A stretch of DNA of 64,000 bases from Dryomyza anilis (taxonomy: Eukaryota; Arthropoda; Insecta; Diptera; Dryomyzidae), in NCBI GenBank assembly GCA_951804985.1, contig OX638130.1, positions 6,496,791 to 6,560,790 of the forward strand, written 5' to 3'. Shown here in pieces: positions 24,000 to 35,480 of the stretch. The notes under the pieces were generated by a model that was not told where the DNA came from, did no database searches, and worked only from the letters and a program-made list of their open reading frames with translations. The stretch's first letter is position 1. The number at the start of each line of letters is the position of its first letter. The position numbers were made by a program, and so were the translations under genes.

Positions 24000-24520
24000 C
24001 ATCGAATGCCTAAAATTATGCAATTATTTATAATTGTCTAAAGTTATTTCTTATTCAAAAGTATAGACTTATTATATATCATGCCGATTTTATTTGATTA
24101 TTTATTAATTTAATCATTTAAGATATAAAAAACTGCAACATAATCTAAATAAATAATTTTCAAAATTTGTATAATGCCTAAAAGTATGCCTTTTTTATTT
24201 GAAAAAAATCGATATTGTTAATTTGAGCCTGGCTCTGTTTACTTAGTTATTTATTGATTCGTTAATTAACGTAAAGATTTAAAAATCAATGTTAAAGAAA
24301 CAAATTATTATATAAAAACTTTAAGACATGCCTAAAAATATGCAATATTTTGAAAATTACGATTTATTTATTTAACATATACTAAAAAATTTTATATTAT
24401 GTAGTTATTAAAATCTAAATTCTTTAATTATTTATTTATAAATTAACTTAAAAAAAACTTCAATTTCAGCTAAATAAATTCAATTTTAAATATTCCTAAA
24501 AATATGCAACGATTTTTTAT
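24000..24520 (+). repeat. CCTAAAAGTATGCAA motif family, second + cluster
   Basis: Motif copies near 24009 (CCTAAAATTATGCAATT), 24178 (CCTAAAAGTATGCC), 24331 (CCTAAAAATATGCAATA) and 24503 (CCTAAAAATATGCAACG), spaced about 155-170 bp. This suggests a decayed ~165-bp tandem repeat. Confidence 0.55.
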
Positions 24521-25253
24521 ATTATTTTCATCAAATGCCGCTTTTCCTTAAAGTCATTTTATAATCAAATTTTATAATTAATTAATAAAAAGACTTTAAT
24601 TCACGCATAATTTATTGGGAATATTATTTGCAAAACTCATATTTAATAACAGCGCCTAGGCATATGCTATACATTTATGACAGTTAATAAATACGCAGCG
24701 ATCCATTTAATTAGGCTTTGTTTTCAACAACAATTCTTTTTATATATATATTTTTTATATACTTTTAAATAACTATTATATATTGTTAACATATTGTTGT
24801 AAATTACATTAAATTTATAATTAACATATAATTGTCATTTAAAAAAAAATATTCACAAAAGTGTCAATAGTTATTAATTAACACCGTACACTTTGTAGCA
24901 ATAAATTACATGACAAAAATGTTAATTTAATTAAGTAACGTTTTTATGTATGCAAAAAAAATAAAACGAAATAAAATAAAGTTGCCAGTTGAAAATAAAA
25001 TGCTATTATATGGATTAATAAGTGCCAACAGCAACTCATCTTGTATTGTATTGTGTAAAGTCCTGTTGCGTATAAAATCCATTTATTGTATTTTTTTGTT
25101 GGCAGAATATAATTCGAACAGCAGTAAGCTGATTATATTATGAAAGAGAGAATGCTTTATTGAGCAAAAAGTTTAATATAATTAAATTTTGCATTTTTAT
25201 AAAACACATAAATTACAAAAAAATTAAATGTCATTTTATAAAATACTTTGTTA
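24521..25253. other. A+T-rich spacer
   Basis: Contains a small ordinary segment near 24650-24720. No gene or ordered repeat seen. Confidence 0.4.
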
Positions 25254-25805
25254 ATTTGACGCAACACAACAGCTTAAGTATTTGAACTAAATTTATAAAC
25301 AACTGGAAATAAGTATTCCAATTTAAAAACATTTTTTTTTCTATATTTTAAAATTTGCTTGGGTAAGTAGTTTTTGAGAAATGCTAATTTTAAAAAGCAC
25401 CCTAAATGTTACTCATACGTCAAATCTAAAAATATAATCAAATTTGACACCACACAGCAGCTAAAGTATTTAAGCTTAATTCCAAAAATGTTGGAATTAA
25501 GCACTCGAATTCATTACCTTTATTCAACTAGCTTTAAATATTTGCTCGCTTTGATAGTTTTGGAAAAATACAAAATTTTAAAAAAGTCTTAAATATTACT
25601 CATACTTATGTCATATCTAAAAAATGTGTGCAACTTCGACGCTGCACAGCATATAAAGTATTCAAGTTAGACACATTAAATTCTGTAAGCACTCAGATTT
25701 ATTAGCTTCTTTTTGACATCTTTAGATATTTGCTCGCTTTTATAGTTTTGGAAAAAAATGCAAATTTCGAAACGCACTTCAAATGTTACTCATACGCTAC
25801 GTAGT
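25254..25805 (+). repeat. ~185-bp tandem repeat, TTACTCATACG family
   Basis: Three units begin with an ACACAGCAGCTAAAGTATTT-type block (near 25263, 25452 and 25645), pass through AAATATTTGCTCGCTTT, and end with ATGTTACTCATACG (near 25407, 25593 and 25787). The same blocks occur once more near 29080-29165. Confidence 0.75.
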
Positions 25806-26537
25806 ACTTGTATTATATTGTATAGCTTTGTATAGTTTTGGATTTAATTTATGCACAGCATGCAGTATTAATCAATTTAATGCCAGGCAGCAATAGCTAT
25901 CAACACTTTAAAGTCATTTGCACATCCGCAGCATATAAACGTGGCACATGATCGATCGTGCAACTGAAAAATAAACAAATATTGGCGATGGCGAAAAAAA
26001 ATTAATAAAAAAACAAAAGAAAAATTAAAAATAAAAAATCCAAAGAAAAATTGAAATAAGAAAGAAAAATGAAATGAAAAAATAAAAGCAAAAAGGAAAA
26101 ATGAAAATAACACAAAAAAAACCCAAGTGAAATAGTGACCAACCGACCAATGAGTCGTTTGAAAGACAGCTACAAAGTTACACAAACAAAAACAGCAATG
26201 GGAAAAACAAACAGACTGTTGTAAAAACACACAAAAAAAGAATTGGTAGCGCTAGTTGCAAAACAAATAGCAAGGCTTACATTTGCTTGGCATCAAGTGA
26301 TTTTTTTTCTTATTTTTCTATTTATTTTTATTTTTTTTTCAATACATCTGCTGCATATGCGTAATTAAAAGCAGCTACGCATTCCCTGGCACTTGTGTTT
26401 TGTTGTAATCTATCCGTTAATTAAATACATTTAATTCAAGTGTACACTTCAGGAACACTAAATATATCAAGTGTTTGTCGTATGAGCAACATTTAATTAT
26501 TTGCTGTAATCAGTTGATTTTAGTTTTTAGGCAAATT
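25806..26537. other. Gene-free region
   Basis: Includes an A-rich/purine-rich tract (about 25980-26115) and a short island (26350-26420). A single reverse-strand motif copy CGTATGAGCAACAT lies at 26480, the first of the inverted copies. The reverse-strand frame across the purine tract is low-complexity Phe-rich and not credible. Confidence 0.4.
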
Positions 26538-26545
26538 GTAGGCAC

Positions 26546-28065
26546 TAGGGATGTCAATCCCGGACTATTTTTCAATCCCGAAATTTCGGGACTAAAAAAT
26601 TTGAATCCCGGGATCCAGGGATTAGTCCTGGGATTTAAAAAAATAATAGCAAAGACATAAAATAACCATATCTGTGTTTAAATAATAAACAATTATAATG
26701 CTTAAGTCAAACAAAAGTCATATATTCAAATGCATCTGTTTTCAGGTTGGGTATTCAAATATGGTATACTAAATCCGCGATATATAAACCCCAGTTGATC
26801 ATCAAACATTTTTTTAATACTTTTTATTTAAAATTTATTTTTGAGTACAAATATAAGAAAATTAAAATTTTGAATGAACAACAAAATTTGTTATTGGGAT
26901 ATTGGTTTTTTGTGGAAAACAATATTTTATAAAAAAAAAAATATATAATTTTAAAAAAATAAATAGTTTTACAAATTTTGAAATATTTGAACTTTTAATT
27001 TAAAAATTATTTAAGTTGTATGTGATTTAACCGGTTATTGCAACCAAATCTCAAACGACGAAGTTGACTTGTTCATGGGCAATATCTATTTTAATTTTTA
27101 TTCAATGGCTGTTTAGTCTTTTTATAAAAAAAAGTTTGTTTTTAAATGCAGTGAAAAATGCAAAAATAATAAATTGCATTTTTCTCCAAAACATTACGTA
27201 TACGGAAAAAACTAAAAACGCAGTTCGAATCAGTACATTAAAATTATATAGGCATGATATGAGAAAATGATTGCCGAACAGTGTTATTAGTCGAAAGTGA
27301 CGTAATTTTTAAAAATGTGTGAATTTGTTCAAAGTCAAAAAGCATGTAATTCATTATTATTTACGTCAGTGTTTTAAGATTTTAGTCCATTAAATCCAAG
27401 GATTGAAACCGAAACCGATATCCGTTTAAAACCGATATCCATTTAAAACCGAAACCGTAATCGAAACCGTTTTACGAAAATCAGAAATAAACCGTTTCGG
27501 TTTTATACCAGTTTAAAACGGTTTTTAAAAAAGCATGAAAAGAAACAGGAAAACATATTTTATTTTATATAGAAGATCTTAGGTACAAGGCATGTTTAAT
27601 GTCATTTAATAAAATTTTGAATTCCCAAAATAAAATTTTTTTCTTGTACAATTTTCGGCGAGACTAAGCTTATGTCCCATAGTGCAATGTTAAGTTATTT
27701 GAAAAATATGGAATTAAAAGAAATTTTATACAAAAACCGAAATCAAAACCGAAACCGTAACTTGGAACCGGTATACTGAAACCGTTTCGTAATAAAAACC
27801 TAAAACCGAAACCAAAACGCGGAAAAAACCGAAATCAAAACTTATTCGTTTAGGTTTCAAACCTTGATTAAATGTTAGATTTACTTTTTCACAAAATGTG
27901 TACACAAACATTGAAAGACTTTTGAATAAACTATTAAAAATTGATCTACTAGCGTTTTTTGTAATCCCGAAAATCCCGGGATTTAACGATGATCCCGGGA
28001 TGAGTTTTTCGGGACTGATTTGACTCAAATCCCGGGATCCCGGGATCCCGGGATTGACATCCCTA
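26546..28065 (+). mobile_element. hAT-type transposon, non-autonomous
   Basis: 1,520 bp with terminal inverted repeats TAGGGATGTCAATCCCGG and its complement. It is flanked by an 8-bp target duplication with one mismatch, GTAGGCAC (26538-26545) and GTAGACAC (28066-28073). An 8-bp duplication and TAGGG-type ends are hAT hallmarks. Subterminal regions carry many CCCGGGAT repeats. No transposase is recognisable inside; the 115-codon reverse frame near the right end translates the terminal repeats. It carries a nested hAT-like element at 27397-27866. Confidence 0.9.
27397..27866 (+). mobile_element. Second hAT-type MITE nested in the first
   Basis: 470 bp with ends CAAGGATTGAAACCGAAACC and CGTTTAGGTTTCAAACCTTG. 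It is flanked by an 8-bp duplication with one mismatch, ATTAAATC (27389-27396) and ATTAAATG (27867-27874). Subterminal CCGAAACCG repeats face inward from both ends. No coding potential. It inserted after the outer element was in place. Confidence 0.88.
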
Positions 28066-28073
28066 GTAGACAC

Positions 28074-28279
28074 ACCTTTGAGTGGTAATTTCTTTAATTT
28101 TTAATTGTTTCATGGACAAGTTAAAATTTAATTAAATATAATTTCTGTGGCATATTGAATATAAAATTTTTAAATATTTTAAAATATATTTAGTTTTATG
28201 TTGTACTTAAGCACTAAAAAAGTAATTATAAATTACAATTTATGATTTTTGTTATTTGGAGAATTTTTGGTTATTTGGA
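28074..28279. other. A+T-rich spacer
   Basis: No feature recognised. Confidence 0.4.
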
Positions 28280-29460
28280 AAATTTATTGTTTGGCGTATG
28301 AGTAACATTTGCATTTTTGCTGTAATTTGCATTTCTTTTTATAATTGTTAGACTCATTTTAGGCACAATTTTTTCAGTAATAAGTTCTTTTTAATTGCGT
28401 ATAAATTTTATGGAAATTTAAATAATAGGAATTTTAAATATTTTAAAAATGTTAATTTAATGTTGTACTCTTACAAAAGTATTAAATTTTATAATTTGCA
28501 TTTAGTTAACGCAAATACAATTTTTGAATTTTTGTTATTTTGATAATTCTTGGTAATTAAGAATATTTTAGTATGTGACGTATGAGCAACATCTTATTTT
28601 TCGCAGTAATCAACATGCATTTTTATAATTTTTGACATATTTTTTGCTCACTTTTCATAATTATTTTCTTATTTTTTTATTGACAATCAGGTAAGTGGTG
28701 AATTAATAATTTTTAATTGATAATTTTAAGAAATTAGGTTTTAGTAATAGATAAAAAAATTAGCATTAATTTAACAAAACCGCGTATATTTATTGTAAAT
28801 ACCGTTTTTAATTTGGATTAGTTTCTGAAAACTCTAAGTAATTAGTAAAATTTTTAGTATTTGACGTATGAGTAACTTTTAAATATTTTCAGCCATTTCC
28901 ATTTTTAATATAATTTTTGGGTTTAAGTTGTAATTTATTTACACCAATACTCCTTGTCATTTATTTATAGTTAAAACAACTATTCTTTTTTTGAAATTTT
29001 AAAAATTTTTGATATGGTATTTTTTTTATTTAATTATATTAAGTATGAGTGATAGTTTGGGCAACTTTGCAACTTTAAATCACACAGCTACAAAAGTATG
29101 TTTTATATTTATTTTGCAATTTATAAATATTTGCTCACCTTTGTAGTTTTAGAATCAATGAAATCTGCAGCTAAAAATTAAACAAAAATAAAATTATTAG
29201 CATCATCAATATAAATCTTTAAATAAACTATTAGTCTTTAAAATATTTAGGAATTAAAAAAGTAATAACAAATTGGGTTAATTTTCCTTTTAGAATTTCA
29301 AGGAAGTTATTTTTATAAGGTTACTAAAATTATTTAACTTAAAAGTATATAAAAATACGCACATAGATTTAAATAGTATTAATTATTTGTTTAAATACTA
29401 CTTTTTTTTTTGTTATATATATTGACGATTGGTTGTGTGACGTATGAGTAACATTTAACT
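28280..29460 (-). repeat. TTACTCATACG family, reverse-strand copies
   Basis: GACGTATGAGTAACAT-type motifs lie near 28296, 28573, 28863 and 29439 (spacing ~277-290 bp or twice that). They are the reverse complement of the motif at 11.8-14.6 and 25.4-25.8 kb. One block near 29080-29165 reads in the opposite, + direction. Another reverse motif occurs at 30409, beyond the inserted MITE. Confidence 0.6.
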
Positions 29461-29627
29461 AATTGTGGTAACTTTGTATGCTGCATAGTTTTGTTGCTTA
29501 TTTAAAACAAACATTTATTTATAGGAATGTCTTTTAATTTATTTGTAGTTCATGGTATAAATTACGTTACCCATTACCTAACCATACTCACATACAGTTT
29601 CGGGCAAAGCATTGCTCAGCTGACTTA

Positions 29628-30221
29628 GGGCCAGTTTTTCAGTGGTAGTTTAAACTTAGTTTAAACTACGTTTAATTAAACGTCTCACGTCGTTTAACTA
29701 TTTAAGCAGTTTTTCAGTGGAAGTTTAAGTTTCATTCAGATCAGTGCTTAAAATATGTCAGCACAGGCGAATTATCGATTGTGAATAGCATTTAAGAAGA
29801 AGAAAAGGGTAATTTTTCTCATTTTGAACAGCTGATATTTAAGTTGCGGGAATGACGACGATTACAAGAAATTATAAAGAAAATTAAGAAATGTAGAATG
29901 CACGAAATAATACATATCAGTGAGAATTTGTGCGTGTAATCGTTCAGTGTTACTTTATGCAATGAATAATAACAGAAAACTAATAAAATGAAAACCGATG
30001 GACAGACAAATGAGCGCATGAGTATGGACTGCAGAGCGTAAAGAGCGCATCTCACATTTTTCTGTCAAAATTATTGAGAGTTTAAACGTAGTTTAACCCA
30101 CCAACATCGATGGGTTAAACTAAGTTTAAACTACGTTTACAGTTCACTGAAAAACACGATTCTAAGTTTAAACTAAGTTTAAACTGCAAATGGAGTTCAA
30201 CTACCACTGAAAAACTGGCCC
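29628..30221. mobile_element. PIF/Harbinger-type MITE
   Basis: 594 bp with inverted ends GGGCCAGTTTTTCAGTGGTA and its complement, flanked by TTA on both sides (29625-29627 and 30222-30224). A 3-bp TTA duplication with GGGC-type ends is typical of PIF/Harbinger. Subterminal AGTTTAAACTAAGTTTAAAC repeats occur at both ends. The interior (about 29760-30060) is of ordinary complexity but encodes no recognisable protein, so the copy is non-autonomous. Confidence 0.9.
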
Positions 30222-30224
30222 TTA

Positions 30225-31420
30225 AAAATATCCCGACTTTATAATAACTTTATGTGATTATCCAACTTTATGACAGTTTTCTGTGCTCTACCTTTAAAAA
30301 AATGTGGTTTTGAGACAGAAATACATTTTGTGAAATGTAATGTGACCTTACAATAGATTTGGTTGAATTGAATAGGTAGTATTTATTGTCTTTTCCAATT
30401 ATGTTATGTGACGTATGAGTAACAATTAACTAATTGTGATAACTTTGAAGTTTGTACAGTTCCGTTAATTGTTTAAATGAAAACTGAGCTACGAAAATGT
30501 GTTTTAATTTATTAATTATTCACTGTTTATCTAAACTACAAAATTTCTAAAATATTTTAAATATGTATTTAATTTTTAAAATTTTAAATTTTTTACTAAA
30601 AATTGTTATTAATTAGTTTTTCGCAAATGCTATTGATTTAACATATAATTTATAATTTCAGAAACAGCTAACACTAATGTAAAATGGCGTTAATTAAGTG
30701 AAAGACGCTATTTTGAAGTAAACAAATAATAGCGCTGCCATTTATCAATCGTTCAGGCAGCCAGAACTCAATCAAAAAGTAAACTAAATACGCACAAAAA
30801 TAAAACAGAAAACGTACATAAAAAATAAACATATTTTTCACATAAAACTTAAAAAATCTCAATGTGCGCTGCATGCGACAAGTCCTTGAACATGTAAAAG
30901 ACAAATAAATAAATGTATACAAAATATAAACACAAACAAATAAATCCACGAAAAACAAAACAAATTGTTTGTGCAGAAAACAAAAACAAATTTGTAGTTA
31001 AAATAAAACAAATTTGCTGCAAATATAAAAACAAATTTGTATATAGTAAATAAAAACAAAAAACATGAAAATCACAAAATTAACAAGGAAATAATAAAAT
31101 ATGCAAAACAAAGTGAGAGACAGAAGCACAAAAAAAAATAGAGTCCAAAAACCATGCAACTGATGAAAACAATTGTAGTAAAGAGAATACTGCGTATTTG
31201 CATAATAAATAAAACAACGCGCAATGTGTGCATTTGAAAAATACACACAATTGTTGTGTAGTTTTTACACAGAGTGCTAAAAGTTTTATTTTTTAGGAAA
31301 ACAAAACTTTTGGTTTTATTCAATTTTTTTTTTGTAATTTAAATAAAAATATTAATAAACAATAAATAAAAGAGTTATAAAAATGAAATATATTTTTTTG
31401 TAAGTTATATAAAAATTTTC
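30225..31420. other. Gene-free region with A/C-rich island
   Basis: 30660-31270 is of moderate complexity, with repeated AAACAAATTTG near 30952-31045. Several overlapping reverse-strand frames of about 60-95 codons are Phe/Leu/Ile-rich and lack domains, so I do not call them. One reverse-strand CGTATGAGTAACA motif lies at 30410. Confidence 0.4.
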
Positions 31421-31429
31421 ACTCAGGAA

Positions 31430-32620
31430 TTTTAGCAAAAAATTAAATTTGTTCACAAAAATTATATTTTTTGCTCAGAAAAATTAGATTTTTTAGAACA
31501 AATTCAATTTTTCCATAAAAATTAAATTTTTCACTAAAAATTCAAATTTTTACTAAAAATTCAATTTTTCACTAAAAATTCAAATTTTCACTAAAAATTC
31601 AAATTTTCACTAAAAATTCAATTTTCAATTTAATTCAATTTAAAATTCAATTTTTCACTAAAAATTCAATTTTTCACTAAAAATTCAATTTTCAATTTAA
31701 TTCAATTTAAAATTCAATTTTTCACTAAAAATTCAATTTTTCACTAAAAATTCAATTTTTCCACTTAAAATTCAATTTTTCACTAAAAATTCAATTTTTC
31801 ACCATAAATTCCATTTTTCACTAAAAATTCAATTTTTCACTAAAAATTCAATTTTTCACTAGAAATTCAATTTTTCACTAAAAATTCAATTTTTCACTAA
31901 AAATTAAATTTTTCACTAAAAATTCAATATTTCACTAAGAATTCAATTTTTCACTAAAAATTCAATTTTTCACTAAGAATTCAATTTTTCACTAAAAATT
32001 CAATTTTTCACTAAAAATTCAATTTTTCACTAAAAATTCAATTTTTCACTAAAAATTCAATTTTTCACTAAAAATTCAATTTTTCACTAAAAATTCAATT
32101 TTTCACCATAAATTCAATTTTTCACCATAAATTCAATTTATCACTAAAAATTCAATTTATCACTAAAAATTCAATTTTTCACAAAAAATTCAATTTTTCA
32201 CTAAAAATTTAATTTTTCACAAAAAAATGTTCACTAAAATTCAAATTTTTACTAAAAATTCAAATTTTTACTAAAAATTCAAATTTTCACTAAAAATTCA
32301 ATTTTTCACTAAAAATTCAATTTGTCACTCAAAATTTAATTTTTTCACTTAAAACTCAATTTGTCACTAAAAATTCCAATTTTCAGTAAAATCCTATTTT
32401 TTACTCAAAATTCAATTTTTCTCTAAAAAATTCAATTTTACACTAAAATTCAACATTTACCTAAAAATTTAACTTTTCACTCAAAATTTAACTTTTTACT
32501 CAAAATTAAATTTTACACTCAAAATTGAATTTTTCTCTCCAAAATATTTTTTTTCTCAAAATTCAATTAATTTTTTCATTTAAAATTTAACATATCATCA
32601 AATTAAATTTTTACATAATA
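31430..32620 (+). repeat. 19-bp satellite, array A (TTTTTCACTAAAAATTCAA)
   Basis: About 60 copies of the 19-bp unit, most uniform at 31790-32200, decaying at both edges. Near 31620 and 31683 a 63-bp variant block (TTTTCAATTTAATTCAATTT) is itself duplicated. Each unit is two facing half-palindromes, AATTTTT and AAAAATT, separated by CACT and by C. Confidence 0.95.
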
Positions 32621-33490
32621 TATAATTTTTTTTTAAATTCGAGTTACCAACAACAAAAAAATGAACCATTTTTAAATAAGGTTTAAAATAATCTTTTAAA
32701 AATTGTCTTTAGCATGAAAAGATATGGTGGACATATAAAAAAGAGTTGTAATTGTAGATGAAGTAATTTTGGCTGTTTTTTAAATAAATTTTCCAATATT
32801 CCAAACCCAAAACATTGACACATAACATTTTCTGCCGTTGTTTTAGACCGACTTGTACAAACCTAAATAAAAATATATTTCAGTACCAATTGACTGACAT
32901 AGAAAAAGAGTTAAATTTGAACTCACTGTACTCAGAAGGTCTAACCGAAAAATCTAAGAAAACTGAGACGTCCACTAAACACATGAGAACTGAATGGAAT
33001 TCCAAAATAAAATTGAAATTAAATTCATTACGAAAATAGAAACGGCAGTAAATAATAATTTTAAAATATTTACTACATCAGCAGCTACATTCCACAAATA
33101 TTACATCATGATATTTGAAAAATATGGCAAAAATTATATTTTTAAATTATTTCAGTTTTTCTAGCAAATACTTTCAGATTCGATAATATGACTCAAATTA
33201 ATAACACAAACAAATTGTTGTAACAATTACTTGTCAAAATGTCAAAATTTGCATAATAAAATAAAATGTGAAATTTATGCCAAAATTTTGGGCGTAGTTT
33301 TGTGTAAATATTATTTTAAAAATATAATGTAATGTTTTAATTTTGTGCGTTGCTTATAAATGATTAAAATTTCGGTTGAATTATTGTTTATATGATGCAA
33401 ATTTTGGAGGCTGTTTCGCTGAAAATGGATTTTTTTTTGAACAATAAAGAAAGGATTTTTTTTTAAATAATAATATCTAAATTAAGGAAT
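32621..33490. other. Spacer between facing satellite arrays
   Basis: A+T-rich ordinary sequence. A 74-codon frame at 32815-33039 is near-random in composition and not called. Confidence 0.4.
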
Positions 33491-33499
33491 TTTGAAATG

Positions 33500-34960
33500 A
33501 TAATTTGAAAATGGAAAGTTGCGTGAAAATATTGAATTTTGAGTGAAAATTTGAAATCTAATTTTTAGAGAAAAAATTAATATTTTCACTACAATTTAAA
33601 TTTTCCATTAAAAAAAAAAAATTACCATTAAAAATGTTTCAATAAAAATTCTATTTTTCACAAAAAATTAAAATGTTCACTAACATTGAAATTTTCATTA
33701 AAGAATTCCATTTTTTATTAAAGAATTAAATATTTCATTCATATATTAAAATTTTCACAAAAGTTAAAAATGTTCACTAAAAATATTCAAATTGGAATTG
33801 GAAAATTGGAATTTTGAGTGAAAAAATGAATTTTGCGTGGAAAATGGAATTTTGAGTAAAAAATTGAATTTTGAGCGCAAAATTTAATTTTAAGTGAAAA
33901 TTTGAATTTTGAGTGAAAATTTGAATTTTGAGTGCAAAATTGAATTTTTAGTGAAAATTTGAGTTTTGAGTGAAAATTTGAATTTTGAACGAAAATTTGA
34001 ATTTTGAGAGAAAAAATTGAATTTTGAGTGAAAAATTTAATTTTGAGTAAAAAATTTAATTTTGAGTGAAAATTTGAATTTTGAGTGCAAAATTGAATTT
34101 TTAGTGATAATTTGAGTTTTGAGTGAAAATTTGAATTTTGAACGAAAATTTGAATTTTGAGAGAAAAAATTGAATTTTGAGTGAAATATTTAATTTTGAG
34201 TAAAAAATTTAATTTTGAGTGAAAATTTGAATTTTGAGTGAAAATTTGAATTTTGAGTGCAAAATTGAATTTTTAGTGAAAATTTGAGTTTTGAGTGAAA
34301 ATTTGAATTTTGAGTGAAAATTTGAATTTTGAGTGCAAAATTGAATTTTTAGTGATAATTTGAGTTTTGAGTGAAAAATTAAATTTTTGGTGAAAAAATT
34401 AATTTGGAGTGAAAATTTGTATTTTGAGTGAAAAAATTAATCTTGAATGAAATTTGAATTTTGAGCGAAAAATGAAATTTGAGAGAAAAATTTTAATTTT
34501 TAGTGAAAATTTGAATTTTGATCGAAAAATTGAATTTTAGGAGAAAAATTGAATTTTTGGTGAAAAAATTAATTTGAGTGAAAAGTTGAATTTTGAGTGA
34601 AAGTTTGAATTTTGAGTTAAAAAATTAATTTTGAGTGATAATTGGAATTTTAAGTGAAAATTTGATTTTTGAGTGAATAAATTTTTCACTGTGAAAAATT
34701 TAACTTGTAGTGAAAAATTTAATTTTAATAATAAATTGAATTTTGAGTGAAAAATGGAATTTTGAGTGAAAAATTGAATTATGAGTGAAAAGTCGAATTT
34801 TGAGTGAAAAATGGAATTTTGAGAGAAAAATTGAATTTTGAGTGAAAAATTGAATTATGAGTGGAAGTTTGAATTTTGTGTAAAAAAAATAATTTTAAGT
34901 GTAAATTTGAATTATGAGTGGAAGTTTAATTTTGAATGAATAATGTAACCTTGAGTGAAA
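33500..34960 (-). repeat. 19-bp satellite, array B (TTTTGAGTGAAAATTTGAA)
   Basis: Reverse orientation relative to array A and a different subtype (CACTCAAAATT rather than CACTAAAAATT when read on the other strand). A higher-order unit of about 153 bp (eight monomers) is visible: GAATTTTGAACGAAAATTTG occurs at 33980 and 34133. Confidence 0.93.
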
Positions 34961-35129
34961 AATTAATAAAAATTTAATTTAGAATAAATAATTGAAATGT
35001 AGTGAAATAAAATTTAAACTTGAAAATTTAACTCAATGTGAAAAACTCAACTTTGAATATTGAGTGAAAAATTAAATCTGAATTAGAATAGAAAAATCAG
35101 TTTATTGTATGGAGAAGAAAATTATTATA

Positions 35130-35480
35130 TGGAAGAAATGTTTGCAGAATTGGCTTAGAAACGGATAGTGTCAGGTTCAATTGTCTGCAGGAGTAATTGT
35201 GCCGACAAAGAATTGTCTGGATACGAATTTCAGGTGATATAATAATCTCAGTGAAATAATAGTGTTTCGGTTATCAAATTTCTCGAAGGTTGAATTGTAT
35301 TAAGTATGAATTATCTGGAGATGAATTTTCTGGAGTAGAATTATTGCGAGAAAAATTAATATCTGGAAAAGCACGTCGTTAAAGTATGTTTTCGGGGAAC
35401 AATTGAAATAATTTTCTGTGAAGAATTGCCACGAGAAAGTTTTGGCTGTAGCAGCTTTTTCGGGAAAACAATTCACTCAG
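35130..35480 (-). repeat. AGAATTGTCTGGA minisatellite, reverse copies
   Basis: Irregular units such as AAAGAATTGTCTGGATACG and ATGAATTATCTGGAGATG. They are the reverse complement of the ACAATTCT units at 36.9-38.8 kb and more decayed. Confidence 0.55.

Noticed and set aside
25877..26230. 117-codon Phe-rich reverse frame
   Set aside because: Arises from the purine-rich tract 25980-26115; low complexity.
27726..28073. 115-codon reverse frame in the hAT element
   Set aside because: It translates the terminal and subterminal repeats and shows no hAT dimerisation domain.
31430..32620. CRISPR-like array
   Set aside because: The repeats are contiguous 19-bp units without unique spacers, in eukaryotic A+T-rich DNA with no cas genes.
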